A stretch of DNA of 64,000 bases from Mucidula mucida (lineage: Eukaryota; Basidiomycota; Agaricomycetes; Agaricales; Physalacriaceae). Shown piece after piece: positions 34,223 through 45,927 of this stretch. The position numbers and the translations under genes are program-made. The DNA lies in assembly GCA_015501055.1 (NCBI GenBank), contig JADNYV010000060.1, forward strand, positions 62,001 through 126,000, in the 5' to 3' direction. The notes beneath the pieces were generated by a model. It was not told the DNA's origin, did not search any database, and saw only the letters and a list, made by a program, of their open reading frames with translations. Numbering within the stretch: position 1 is the stretch's first letter; each line of letters starts with the position of its first letter.

Positions 34223-34825
34223 TTACATTTTGTCAATATACTCCAGAGCCCAATCACGAGGCATCAAACATCCCTCGCCGCATGCATGGCACGGCACGCT
34301 TTCGCTGACGAGCCAGTAGTGTTCAACGTTCTTGCCACCCTCAGCTCCACCACCGTCGTCCGTCAGGATACCGCATCCACAGAACTCCTCTCCGAGCTTG
34401 AGATGCACAGGATCGCGGCACGGGCGACAGGGAGTCCGTACACCCGCCGGCCCTCCCGGTCTGCCACAGCGTCTTCTTCCACCAGATTCAGAAAGGGCGA
34501 GGATATACGAGGCTTTGGCGTAGTAAAGGCGTGCGACTTTCAAGCTCAAGTCAAGGGAATTGAAACAATCAAAGACAAGAGATCCCCCAGAGTCGGACGA
34601 TTTCTGGACTACAGCCTTTTCTACACTGATGAAATATATAGAAGATGGGATCAGTACTGTGGCGACCACGGCGAGCACTCACTCAGCCAGGCACTGCTCC
34701 AATTTCTTTCGATAGGGTAGGGTGATTTTCGTATCCTCATTTTGCATTGGATCATTGAGTAGGATATGAGCGAGAATGATGGTCCTAACGCCATAGAAAT
34801 CCCCCCTAGGCCAATAGCGAGACAT
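34223..34825 (-). CDS. Copy B of the CGEGC small-protein family
   Basis: Exons 34825-34683 and 34625-34223; 181 codons, intact. N-terminus MSRYWPRGDFYGVRTIILAH, then LPYRKKLEQCLAD at the splice, VEKAVVQK, a variable middle, and a cysteine-rich end: GVRTPCRPCRDPVHLKLGEEFCGCGILTD, then HACGEGCLMPRDWALEYI. Conserved spacing C-x2-C-x4-H-x8-C-x-C-x(~30)-C-x2-C-x3-C suggests metal binding. No known domain recognised. The intron sits at the same place as in copies C and D. Confidence 0.65.
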
Positions 34826-35195
34826 GATAGACGAGTGTAGGGAAGATGTGATTAGTGAATCGATGACAGCTTTTTCGGAATCCTCCGAGACAGTGGCGCA
34901 CAAGTATATGGAAAATCAACTTCAACCAACCATTCTTCCATTCTCCCGTCATAACTTTGGAATTGGAACAGGTCGATACCATCCTCGCGATCGTTACATT
35001 CTTTGGGCAACTTCTTTATCTCCTCATTCCTTGAATGCGTCAGGCATGGCACCCTTGTGAAGTACAGATTTGGAGACATCGCCTACTGGCGACTGAACGT
35101 GGACACGACGCCGCAGACGTTGTTCGTTTCTGGAGGCAAGGACAGGCTCTTATGGAATACAATAAAGCTCAGTGATTAGCCGTCACCACCGCCTT
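34826..35195. other. Non-coding stretch between copy B and the WYAIQ-family remnant
   Basis: About 370 bp upstream of copy B; should hold its promoter. No conserved frame. Confidence 0.35.
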
Positions 35196-35705
35196 TGAGA
35201 ACGAAATCGCGTCACAGGTCCCGGTTCAAAGTTGGCGTCGAGAGATCCGAGTTTCGAACCACGCAACCACGCACTCGAAGGCTCGAACTGGAAAAGGCGT
35301 TTACTGGGTCTTCCTTGTTCGTGAGGAAACTTAAGTGGTACGCAGTTCAAGTGAGGAGTCGGATAGAGTCATTTCAGTGAATGTCTTTTACAACTGCGTG
35401 TTTCTAGGCCGCCCGGCCTAATAACCCCAGTCTATCTCCCGCCTATACAATACTCGCCCCCGCCGTCACGGATGTCGCCGCCGTACAAGTTGCCGCCGCT
35501 ACCGAGATTCCTTCACGACTTCTCGCGCCAGAACTCGAAGCCGCGCCACTGATGTTCCCGCCGCTACAGAGGATACTGCTGGACACCTTCCTGCTCGAGA
35601 CCTCGCTGTTGAAACATTCGCCGCACGTACAGAACAGCCGATTACAACACCCGCAGCTACCATGGCATGCCAGTGGAACCGAATCCTTGGCAGGACCACG
35701 CTGAA
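35196..35705 (+). pseudogene. Remnant of the WYAIQ small-protein family
   Basis: FVRKLKWYAVQ ends at about 35351 followed by a GTGAGG donor, an acceptor TTTCTAG, then an Ala/Pro-rich tail (AYTILAPAVTDVAAVQVAAAT). This matches the splice position and composition of the complete gene at 57408-58021 (FVKELEWYAIQ). The N-terminal membrane part is missing. Confidence 0.55.
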
Positions 35706-36400
35706 GGAGGATAATGGCAGGTAATCCGCCATGTCATCTCCCACTGTTGCACATCATTTAGAACTTGCTAAAGATCGCAAGTTCACTCCGTACACGCTGG
35801 ATCTGCAACAGAACTTGTCGGAGGAGAATCCCGCTAGAACGAAAAGCTATCCCATTCTGCGCATCAATTCAGCCTACTTCTCTTTTGTGACATTCAACTC
35901 AGTGCGCTTCTCCGAGTCCAATCTTACAGCGAGTCGCCTTTGTTTGTAGTAGTTCTCGTGAGTAGTACACGCCTTGTATTCATCTGTTCATCGTGTGTAT
36001 GACGCCGTGTTGTAATCATCCAATAAAGTTTTCTGCCGCCAAAATCCGCTGTTGTTCTTAGTTAACGTTTACCGTGGATCTCGCAAGTAAGTATTGGTTT
36101 ATCAACTGAGGTTACTTATCTCGCTGGTTCATATTCTGGCAGAACATTTCTTCCTGCATTTCCATAACTTACTGTTATATAGATTCTCTATTCCTTCAGC
36201 AGGCATCACCTATTGCTTCAATATCGATTAACCAAATAGCAAGCAACCGCCTGCTGTTCTCATAAACGATGATAAACATAACAGACATAAATACCACGAA
36301 TAAACAACCTACATACAAAGTTATAACCGTTGAAAGCAGAATTATACAGTAGTAGAATATCCCATGAATAAAGCATAATCATACAAAAAAAAACCTCATG
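35706..36400. other. AT-rich intergenic stretch
   Basis: About 700 bp with no supported gene; includes the 3' flank of HPC2. AT-richer than its surroundings from 36.0 kb on, with poly-A near 36384. Confidence 0.45.
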
Positions 36401-38090
36401 CTATGACAGCCCGTCTCCCTCCAGCTGTTCCTTTTCGAGACGCTTCTTTATGGCAGAAACTAGTGGGAACGAGGTTAGAGGTGATAAATGCGCAGAATGA
36501 AAGACATACCATCTCGACTTATCTGGCCACTCGACATCCAGCCCTCCGGGAAGACGGCAACAATCTTCTGATACAGGACCTTTCTCAAGCCCTGCTCCGA
36601 CACTTGAATGATCGAGTTCTCCAGTTGACTGCGAAGAATATGAGTTGCGAGCATGAATAGAGGCAGAACCATACTTTTTCTCATTCTCCAACCGACAAGA
36701 TTCGTTACTTAACAAAACCAACTCCCACACGATATTCTTCATCGCGTCCGTCATCCTATACTTTTTCGACGGCGGATGTGGTTCACGGCCATTCTTGCCT
36801 TCCTCCCCTTCGTCCCCCGCAGGACTGCCAGGTCGCGTCGGGGGTCCCGGGGGCTCGCTTGTCCCCGTCCGGGCAGTTGACGTGCCCTCAAATCCACCCT
36901 CGGCCTCCTTCTGCTGACGCGCCTTTTCCTGGCGTCGATCCCAAGCAACGACCGCATTCTGCCAGTCCTCTTCAGCCTTCTTGAACCCCTCCGTCGCGAG
37001 CTTGCCGAGCTGCTCCAACAGCGCGTCCTGCCGTCGCACGAGCAGCGCCGTGTGCTCTACGAATATCGTCCGTTTTATGAGCTTGGTCATGGTAAACTTG
37101 TTGTAGGGAAATAGAGTGGGCATGAGATTGAAAAAGTCGTCGTCGTACTCGTCGAGCTCGACGGCCAAGAGGGCGGTTTGAGCGAGGATGGGCTTGATGT
37201 TTGGGGGAAACTTGCCCTTGTTTGACCAGTCCTCCTTTGCGATGGCAGCCTTGAGGTCGTCAATGGCTGTTTGGAGGCGGGGGTGGAAGGATGTGACGTC
37301 GATGATCTTGCGCTTCTTGCCGTTCTCTGTGACGCTGAGGTAGCGCTTGCGCTTCTGGCCTGCGACGGCACCGCGGTCTGTGTGTTCGTCGTCGGTGCCG
37401 TCGAGCGCGATGGGTGACTCGCGCGAGCCATCTATTGGCGCCATTTTGATTCTCGATTTGGGTTTTACGGGAGATCTAGTAGACAATGAGATTTGACGCG
37501 TGAATATATGATGAACATACGATTTATCTTTGAGGAGGGCGACTTGGCCGGCGGAGACGTAGAAGCCGCGCTGCTTTGTTTGTGCGAAAAACTTGCGATC
37601 GTCAACGGCGAGCTCAGAGTCGTCGATGAAGGGGTCGTTGGTGTCATAATATTCCTGTTGAAAGTTCTTTCTCTGCAGACGTGGTAAGCGATGGAAATAA
37701 GAGCAGCAATGGACGCGCCTTTTTCTTTTTACCAGGAACGACAGGAATATTCTGTTCCTCCTCCTGCTCACTCTCGCTGGTATCTGCTGCTTTGCAGTTT
37801 CGACGACTACTGGGTCCCGTTGCCAGTATCAAAGCCAGAGTGTTGATATCGACTTCGTAGTTTTCTGGGCCACCAAGAGTTATATCGAGACGAATTGTCT
37901 GTAGCGGTGGCGGTGGTACGATGGGAGGAGGTGTGGGAGAATGGTGCTGTTTGCGCTCGCTCTTTGGTTTCTTTGTGGGCGTCCTTTCCTCGAGCTTGAA
38001 TACAAAGTCGGTGGTTGTGGTAGGCTCCGGAGACGAGGGCGGGTGCGGCGGCGGCGGGGACAGCGACGACGACCGCATATCGACATCCAT
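36401..38090 (-). CDS. HPC2/ubinuclein-like subunit of the HIR histone chaperone complex
   Basis: ATG at 38090 (MDVDMRSSSLSPPPP). Exons end before about 37740, resume at RKNFQQEYYDTNDPFIDDSEL (the HUN/HRD domain), splice from DKS into SPVKPKSRIK, run to ENEK, then QLENSIIQVSEQGLRKVLYQ, and finally QISRD|VSAIKKRLEKEQ with stop 36401. The middle part has PPNIKPILAQTALLAVELDEYDDDFF followed by FFNLMPTLFPYNKFTMTKLI, the conserved ubinuclein middle domain. The HIR complex deposits H3.3-type nucleosomes independent of replication; the HUN domain binds H3-H4. Nuclear. The first intron's exact borders are uncertain. Confidence 0.86.
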
Positions 38091-38148
38091 GGTCGCTTCC
38101 AAATTCGGTTTGCATCAATTTGGGCAACCACTTGACCACGTACCAGTC

Positions 38149-38850
38149 AGTAATCTGTCGCCCACTTTTTGCTCTCTTGCTCATTTATTTTCAGTGAATC
38201 TCTCCTTGTACAGCGTCAATGCTTTTGTTTTGCTCGACTCGGAGGGCCATCGCGTCTTGGCAAAGTATTACCGCCCAAAGAGCCATCCACAAGGCGAATC
38301 CAAGGACTTGCTCTCCCTCAAGGACCAAAAGGCTTTTGAAAAGGGTCTTTACCAGAAAACGAAAAAGGCTGGAGGTGCGTATTATTCCAGAGATATTCTA
38401 CTCACCATTAACACGTCCTCGATAGGCGACATCATTCTGTACGATGGCCGCCTCGTCGTGTACAAACATTCACTCGATCTTATCCTCTACTTTATTGCCG
38501 GACCCACCGAAAACGAGCTCATGCTCTCCGCCGCTCTCACTTCCTTTGCCGACGCCCTCTCACTGCTCCTCCGAAATCAGCTAGAGAAGAGAGCTGTACT
38601 CGAAAACCTCGATATGGTCTTGCTGTGTTTGGACGAAACTATCGATGATGGGTGTGATGCCTTGCCTATTCACCTTTTCCCTATACTCATCCAGTCTAGT
38701 ATCATCGTCGATACCGACGCCGCCGCCATCGCCTCCCGAGTCAGTCGGCCGCGTCCCGACACCACCGACATTGTCATCAATGAACAGACAATCATGAACG
38801 CGTATCAGACAGTCAAGGAGCGGGTAGCACAACGCATGGGCCAGTTCTGA
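38149..38850 (+). CDS. RET3: Coatomer subunit zeta
   Basis: Exons: a first exon ending at 38149, then 38195-38374, 38426-38651, 38700-38850; 185 codons. NLSLYSVNAFVLLDSEGHRVLAKYY, DIILYDGRLVVYKHSLDLILYF, TSFADALSLLLRNQLEKRAVLENLD and LCLDETIDDGIIVDTDA form the longin-like COPI zeta fold. Coatomer coats retrograde Golgi-to-ER vesicles. The usual MNLSLY start is created only by splicing A (38149) to TG (38195), an intron inside the start codon. An unspliced alternative starts at ATG 38089 and adds 43 unrelated residues. It diverges from HPC2 at a distance of only about 60 bp or less. Confidence 0.9.
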   Translation, partial: SNLSPTFCSLAHLFSVNLSLYSVNAFVLLDSEGHRVLAKYYRPKSHPQGESKDLLSLKDQKAFEKGLYQKTKKAGGAYYSRDILLTINTSSIGDIILYDGRLVVYKHSLDLILYFIAGPTENELMLSAALTSFADALSLLLRNQLEKRAVLENLDMVLLCLDETIDDGCDALPIHLFPILIQSSIIVDTDAAAIASRVSRPRPDTTDIVINEQTIMNAYQTVKERVAQRMGQF

Positions 38851-38999
38851 TTATCGTGGACTAATTATTTCTTCCTCTGGAATGTCGTGTATGATCAACT
38901 TAATATTGCTCTCGTGGATAAAGTCGTATGGTCTTTTCATCTCGAGCAGCGGGATGAATGTCGGAAATCAAGAGTTTGTGGCGTCGTTATCATATACGA

Positions 39000-39720
39000 C
39001 AAGGTACTATCTTACCAGAACGATGAGAGTGGAAAGCTGCAAGTGCGGTCGGGAATGCTCGACAATGTACTTGGACGAGTGACTCGCGCGACCGGCGAGA
39101 TGAAAGGTCGAGACTGAGGCCTCGAAGCAGAACTTTGCTTCGAGAGGGCCCTCGCATTCGCGTGCTCCTCCGTCTGCTCAAGGGCCATATTCATATATCC
39201 ATCTAGACATCCTAGCAGGAGCCCAAGTATTCCACTGCCAACAGCCGAGTCGCGTATCACTGGCGGCTGTTTAGACCTCGAAGGAGCGGACAACCTAGAC
39301 TGCTGCTGAGGAAGCGTGTGGCGTTGACGCAGATGTACTTTTGGGGAGTCCGTAGAAGGTAGCGGAGGCTTCGAGTGGGCCGCTGTGCCATGCTTTCGCG
39401 TGGTGGTGGGACGCCTAGTCTTGCAAGTGCCACGAAGAGCCAGGATCTGGGTGACGAATCTGCCCACTCAAATGAGTCCCTTGTCTACAGCGTCGGTACC
39501 GCCTTGAACTGACAGTCGCCCTTTGATGAAGGCGACATTGATGGAAGAGAAGAAGGACAAAGCGGCGATGATGTCCGTGTCTAGCCATTCGAGAGCGAGA
39601 TACAATAATGTTTAGGACCGTTGAAGATTGGTCGTTCGTAGTCAGCAAGACATGTGTGAAAATGAAGAACAATGTCGGGCGGAGGTTGTCATTTTCGGCG
39701 CGATCCCGTCGATCCCGACC
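39000..39720 (-). pseudogene. Chimeric fragment: 5' GNAT/unknown gene region fused to part of LSM6
   Basis: Reverse strand matches 13.9-14.5 kb (GNAT 5' end, shared promoter, the 14040 gene) and then jumps, near GGAATACTTGGGCTCCT, to LSM6 exon 2 (CLDGYMNMALEQTEEHAN). About 1 kb of the source is skipped. Many substitutions and frame changes. The LSM6 end stops right at a hairpin (39121-39144). Confidence 0.75.
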
Positions 39721-39821
39721 ATTTCAAACTGCACTTGCCCCGTGACTTGCTGTGCTGCTGATTATGTAAGTTGAGGCCTTCCTCCTCGTGCTCGCCCCGC
39801 GCACATCCTTTCACAGCAGTT

Positions 39822-40389
39822 ATGTCCATTGTATGCTCTTTCCTTACCTCGCGGGTACTTCTGAAGCCTCGTTTTATAGCTCACGTTAATCTTTACAAGG
39901 ATCAAGATCGCCTACTACCTCGTCTTTCGGGATGGACCAGAGCCATTACCGTATACTGTTTCTCACATTCTCCGCAATCGAAACGCCGTAATTGCGCAGT
40001 ATCCTCCTCAAAATCGTCGGGAATGGAGGGTTTCACTGCGTAGACAATGTCTTTTATCACGTCTATGTGGTCTCACACCTCGCGACTCTATATCAGCCGC
40101 GTTCTACCGCATTTACGAATTCCTCATTCTCGACTGGGTCAATGAATTCAGAAATCACCTGGAATATTTCTTTGCCCATCACAAATGGTCCGTCGCCTCG
40201 ATCCCAGACCCGCTGGACCCCAATCCCGTTCGTTACGCAGCTTTGGCCGCATTGACCAAACTTAGTTTCGATAAAATAGGCCCCTTTATCCTGAACGGGA
40301 CGGCCGATCGTCTTGCGCCTTGCGCCGACTTGCCGCGCACGCGGTCGCACCGCCCCTGCCTGGACCCTTCAATCGATCCCAAACACTGA
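39822..40389 (+). CDS. Uncharacterised protein (tentative)
   Basis: A 170-codon open frame from 39880 to 40389 can be joined through a GTATGC...TATAG intron (39831-39879) to ATGTCCATT at 39822. It reads YYLVFRDGPEPLPYTVSHIL and FYRIYEFLILDWVNEFRNHL. No family recognised. The frame length in the absence of stops is the main support; flanked by pseudogene and Crypton sequence, so it may itself be a fragment. Confidence 0.35.
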
Positions 40390-40549
40390 TTACGATTGAT
40401 TCCGGCGTTCATCTTTTTACGCGATTATCTCCCTCAGCGGGCTGTCCTGCTTTGTTTCGGTTCAGTCCGCACGCACACTTGGCGTACATGGCTTGTTATT
40501 CCCTCGTTCCTCCTTGGAAGACAGCAGCTCAAACCGTTTGAGCAAACAT

Positions 40550-40930
40550 TCGGATGGAACCTGCTCTCGCGACGACAGGCAGTGACATTGAACCTGCTCT
40601 CGCGAGACGACAGCGGAGCAGGTCAGCAACACCACACCTGCTCAACAGGGTGTGGCTCATAGTGGGTAGAGATTTTGCTCATGCACGACTTGACCTGCAA
40701 TTAACGCGTCTCTCAATCAAGATGTACACCTCGCAACGTTGCAACGAGCGCGCGTGGCCATCCCCGACTTCCCGCGAGTGCGCGGCCATCCTCGACTTCG
40801 CGCGTGCAATCAAATATGATTTCTGTCCATTCTTACTACCACTACTATCAGTCCATCGTCCGTATCATTGTCCGTATTACTACTACGAGTCCATCGTCTG
40901 GATCACTACTACTATTCAAACAGCAGATGT
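40550..40930. repeat. Short imperfect tandem repeats
   Basis: GAACCTGCTCTCGCGA occurs twice within 40556-40612, GGCCATCC-CGACTTC twice within 40757-40800, and CCATCGTC-type units several times within 40855-40910. Simple local repeats beside the Crypton 3' side. Confidence 0.5.
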
Positions 40931-41012
40931 ATAGTAAGAATATACGACTTGTAAGATTTATTAAAGCGAGACGGAGTATGATAATTGTAAGGAAATTGCT
41001 TAACTTGTCAAT

Positions 41013-43480
41013 CTATTGAGTTCTAGTCTTTCGTTGAGCACGCTCTTCCGGTGTCCCATTTCGACTTGTTCGACCTGGACAGTCTCTTCGGCGAATAGCG
41101 TTGCAAAGTTCACCAAAGCCCTTGTTGCATTCTGGATATTCCTCTTCGAACCGTTTCTCGTCTGAGTTTAATCTAAGGTGCATGTCATGAGTAGTGCTAG
41201 GGAAGCGATAAAGCATAAGAGTGTTGTACCGTGCAAATGCCAGAGCAACTAATTCTCGATTACAACGGTTGTTAGCCATATTAGTTTGTTGTTTTCCTGT
41301 GTACCAGCTTTCGGGCCAATCCTTCAAGGCATATCCCGTGGCGGGATCGACCTCGTTCCACTGTTTCACCGCAAGTCGCCACGCCAGAGCTGGCTGGCCC
41401 TTGGGAAGTCCTGCAATCACGGCACACCGACGGGCCTTCTCTGCCGGAGTTTCTGCATCCATTGGCACTGGAGGTCTCTGTACGGCGAATGTCGACTCGA
41501 GAGGGGGAATCTCGTGCTGATGGACTGAACCGGCAGGTACATGAAGGATCGGGTCGCTACGACCAATTGAGATGACCAAGGGAGGGTGTCCAGTAGGCAA
41601 GCAAGGCCCCAAGGCAAAAGAAAGGCTTGATGGAGTAGTAGCCAGCATACATGATGCAGCGCCAACAGAACTTGCGGTGCTGGCAGAACTTGTCGCTAAA
41701 GAACTGACCGAATAGATAGGACCTGGCGCGTGAATGGATTGGTGAGACTGGGGAGGTTGAAAGGTGGTGGATATTGATATGCTGGACGGAAGAGTTGAGG
41801 CTGGAAAAGAGCATGAGACGACGGCTGGGATGGTAGTGTGGGATGCAAGAAACCGGAGCACTGCGTAGCGGAGAGGTAACTTTGTTGGAACATTGTCGTC
41901 AAGTTCACAGCAAATGTATTAAACATCTCATTTGTTACTGGTGCATGAGCCTTCTGTTCTCCGAGTAAGACGTCGCCGCGATCAGCGCGTCCTGGATCAA
42001 GGGCGTCGCTGTAATTCTCTTGTACTTCGATAGAGAATCCAAGAGGTATTTCATGAGGGTATCCACCTAAGCCCAGATTATCAGGTAGTACGCTATGTGC
42101 AAAGAGTCAAAACTTACACTTTCACCCTCAGCCCAGCGCCCCACCAGCGAACCTTACGTAGTGACCATCGCCGGCCAACTTTATCCCACATGAATCGAAA
42201 TTGAGCGCCACCTCGACGAAGAGAGTGAGTGGTAAAATTTCGCATCAAGCCTGCAGCAGATGCAAACTTGGTAATCAGTGCTTGAATTGCGTTCTGAGAA
42301 AGCTGCTCCTGTGTATGAATGACACCGTTCACTGAAACGACTGGGAATACAAGCTCGTCCGGAAGAAGTGGACGACCAATCCAAAACTCGTAAAGCCGAA
42401 TCCACAATGTCATAGCTTGATATGCGTCTAACGCCGCATGCTCATTCGAACTAGCGCATTGATGTATCTCGTAAGTATTACCTGCATGGAGTGAGAGGCT
42501 TGAGACTAAACACAAATCAAGGACCAAACAAACTTTCGAGAGAGCACTCGTATTCGCTCTTATTCTGCCAGCCCTTACGATTCTCGAGGAAGACCGTGAA
42601 GAACTGACTGAATGGAGCAGTTCGTTTACGACAGTTCCAAGTAAAGTTCTGTCTGCGAAGCTGACACAGTTCAAGTTTCTGATATTAAATCAATCAGTAC
42701 TGCATGATTCTACAGGCAGAGTTAGGATCATGCTTACCTAGTCCAGAGTACGAAGCCCATCGTAAAGAACGCTTGCATCAGTGCATGCTCCAGGCACTTC
42801 CCCGTTTGGTCGGTGTCAGTTTTCCTTGAATGGCCATCTCCACCAACTCATCAGGACAGACGGCTCGGGACTTCGCAAGGATTGCATCAACTTCTTCGAC
42901 CAGAAATGCCTCAGCGTGATTCCGTTTAGCTGCTTCGCCCCCCTCTTTGTCGCGCTTCTGGATATTCTTCACAATCTCTTTCACCTCGTACTGCTGTGCC
43001 GGATTCCCCTTGAATGTCTTCTTCTCTTTATCATATGAGTAGTCCCCTATAAAACCGGCTCTAAGATCTGTTGGTTAACATGACTGGGTTCATCCTGCAG
43101 GTAGTGACGTACCTGCGCCACAGGTCGTTGAAGGCACTGTGTATCTTGTCGCCCGTCTGATGCTTCCGTTCCTTTACGATACACTGGTCCACAAGGTAGA
43201 GCTCTAGCGCTTTTGCGGATGCATAGTTCGGAGTCTCGTTGAAAGCCAACTTGAGAGTTTCAGTATCCAGTCCATCGCCAGGTTCAGGGCTACTCAAACG
43301 AGCCTTGCATGTTTCTGCAAGCCAGACCTGAGCCCGCCGAATGACACTATCATACTGCCCTTGTGTGTTCTGTGATTTCCCAAACCGTTTCTTGGTCTTT
43401 GCTCGAATGTCCTCTAAGTTTCCCCAATCTGTGCCTGGAGGACCACTCGTTGCCTTCCGAGATCCCCGCACAGGTGACAT
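41013..43480 (-). mobile_element. Crypton-type tyrosine-recombinase transposon, decayed
   Basis: ATG at 43480. N-terminal core-binding part (KTKKRFGKSQNTQGQYDSVI, GDKIHSAFNDLWRRY), then ECSLE|NTYEIHQC, ALDAYQAMTLWIRLYEFWIG, and the catalytic FTTHSLRRGGAQFRFM (HxxR) followed by RWSLRKVRWW; the catalytic Tyr is in TLMKYLLDS after an intron. The C-terminal part (KDWPESWYTG, RFEEEYPECNKGFGELCNAI) resembles the DNA-binding domain usual in fungal Cryptons. Two 1-nt deletions break the frame: GGC-GC where GGCGGC is expected (~42136) and near the YKRI/ENYSDALDP switch (~42010). So the recombinase is inactive as written. Cryptons lack terminal repeats and none was seen. Confidence 0.8.
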
Positions 43481-43740
43481 CTGGTGGGCTGAAGAGCAAG
43501 AAAGAGGATGGAAAGGAGCTCGACGTGGTGATTACAAGTCTACGATGTTTCACCGCAAGTTCAAGAAAATCTTGTCAGATTTGCCGTTTATTTATCTTGC
43601 CACTTCAGCCAAAATTCATGTTACATTTCGTGTGTTCTGTATACAAGACAGGCCTGTAAACTACTGATTGACAAGTCCGTAAAGTACCTATTGAAGTCCA
43701 AGTATCCGATTTCATTCATTGTTCGAAATGTTGTCCATTG
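43481..43740. other. Short non-coding gap
   Basis: Between the Crypton start and the 3' end of the XPG/PIN gene; should contain the Crypton promoter side. Nothing else seen. Confidence 0.35.
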
Positions 43741-43750
43741 CAACCTTACC

Positions 43751-45780
43751 CTACTCTTCGTCATCTGAGATATCAATCACCTCAACGACGCCGCTCATTG
43801 CCAGAGCCCCATCTTGCTCATCATCCGAGATATCTATGACCTCCACCGTACCATCGACCTCCACCGTACCACCCGTACCACCATCCTCATCGTCCGAAAT
43901 CACGATGACCTCAGCAGGCCGTTGAACATGTTCAACACGAACAATTTCCACTTCCACATCCTCCATATCAATGACCAATGAATCATCAATGTCACTGTTC
44001 TCTGCCTTGCCATCACCGTTACAATCGCCAGCATCAGACCCGCCATCATCCCAATTGTAACCCGGAAACGTAGGCGCAGCGGAAGAGCCAGGACCTCCTT
44101 CCCCAGAGATTATCTCTGTATCAAACATTTACGACGGCAAGTGCAAGGTGAACCAAAAATGCTTACCGAGTGGTTGGTTAGAGGAGCGCAGAACAGGAAG
44201 AATGTGATGATACTCTTGCGCACAGTAACCGTCATCTTCGAGAAGCGCAGGGAGAGCATGTCGAACGATAATAGCAGGAACCTTGACAGAATATTGCCGG
44301 TAGGTTGCCATCGCAAGGCACGAGAAAGCATCCATTCGGACCACCTGACTTTTCCGCAGGTTGATCTGGGCGAGAACAAAGGAATTCTGAGCGTTAGGAT
44401 CGTGTAACCGCTTGGCAACTCCCACAAACAATTCGGAGTGATGCTGGGAAGATTTGTGAGCAGACGATCTTGCTGTAACATAGAACGACTGACCTCACTG
44501 AGCTGAATCATCTAAAAAGTATCCGGGCACTATATCCTCATGAAGGAGTTTGTATTTAGCAGCGGAGGTTGGAAGAATGTAGCGGTGGTGAAGACTCAAG
44601 ATCATGTCAACATCTGGAATGCAAGGGAGAAGATCGCACTCCAGAGTTTCCGAAATCAGCGGGGAGGCATATAGCTGGACAACAGTGTAGTCGGGGAAGG
44701 TATCGGGAATTCTCCGAGCAAGGTTTGGACAACAATGTGGCAGCGCACCCAATACATTACTCATGAGCTCATAAGCAAGATTGTTCCGCCAACCTACACA
44801 GAAGATAGCAAAATCTGCTGGCGTCATGTCGTGGAACGCATCACGCAGGTCGTTGCCAAGTCTCGTCTTTGCGAGTCCAGCAGCAGTAGCTCCACCACAT
44901 CCCTTTAATCCCGTCTACAAGGTACTCGTCAGTAAGGTGAGACTTAATATGAAAGCTACTCACTTTATTATAGTCGCCACCAACGAGTAGCGCGAAGAGT
45001 AGAAGACCACCGGGAGACATTCCCAGATCTTCCGTAATGCGATTCCGTGAATATATTGTGAGTGAAGGAAATGGCTCCTTCAAATCAAGACTGAGAGGAG
45101 GTTAGTGGTGTTGCTCTCGTACTGAATAAAAACCCTACCCGCGACCCAAGATGCAGGTTCCGAAGATGAGAGCATCACTGTCATCGGTAATGACGACGTC
45201 GATGAACTTTTGATAGTTGAAAGCAGCCAATTCAGCTTCTGCCTCGCCGCGCGCCTAAGGCATGTGAGCAATGCGAACAACTTTCATCGTGAGATTTCTC
45301 ACATCGTGATGATAAAACCCAAAGGCATCAATCAGCTCCTTGAAGATCCTGACAAGCCAGCCCGGAGAGTAAACAACCTTCTTGCCACGCTTCACGTTCG
45401 GTTGTTCCGGTCCATCAAAGACGAAAAGCGGCACAATAGTGTAATTGAGAAGCCTGGCCAGTTGACGAAGGAGCTCCTTCACTTCCGCATTCGAGCCTTT
45501 ATGAACATGGCACATGTTTTGACCATGAAGGATACGTTGAATCCATAAACTATAGGAGGTCAGCACAAGAAACAAATACTATTGGCGAACCCACCAGGCA
45601 TCAATGCCAACAACGATGTACCCCTTTTCTCGACGTTGAGCGACAAAGTCTTCGATAGCCGACATCTCATGAAGGGATACTACTTGAGCAGTTGACTTGA
45701 CATGCTATCCAAAAGGGAGTGTTAGTATCGAAACCAATGAATACAGCAGAACTCACTTGATAGAGACCAGGAATTCCCAT
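43751..45780 (-). CDS. XPG/FEN1-like nuclease (PIN domain-like), with SUMO-interaction-like repeats at the C-terminus
   Basis: ATG at 45780: MGIPGLYQ then, after an intron, VVSLHEMSAIEDF, GIDACLWIQRILHG (N-domain Asp), PLFVFDGPEQPNVKRGKK (second Asp), ARGEAEAELAAFN (catalytic Glu pair), VVITDDSDALIFG (Asp pair) and GGDYNKTGLKGCGGATAAGLA (helix-hairpin DNA-binding signature). These are the metal-binding acidic residues of the FEN1/XPG/GEN1 family, a structure-specific DNA nuclease group strongly expanded in mushroom-forming fungi. The long C-terminal region is poorly conserved; it ends in three repeats of the form (V/I)EVI(V/D)ISDDE (43751-43920), acidic beta motifs like those that bind SUMO. 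Splicing between 44.1 and 44.5 kb is not fully resolved. Confidence 0.82.
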
Positions 45781-45927
45781 GATGGTGAGAGCAGAGAGTC
45801 TTAGAATGAGAGTCGAACGAGAGTCAAATGCGGAGTTGGTCCGATCCGATTCGCGGCTGAAAACAAACCACGTGAGAAATGTGCCACGAAGAAAGAGGAA
45901 GACGTTACCTGAAGGAAAAGCGGGCAT

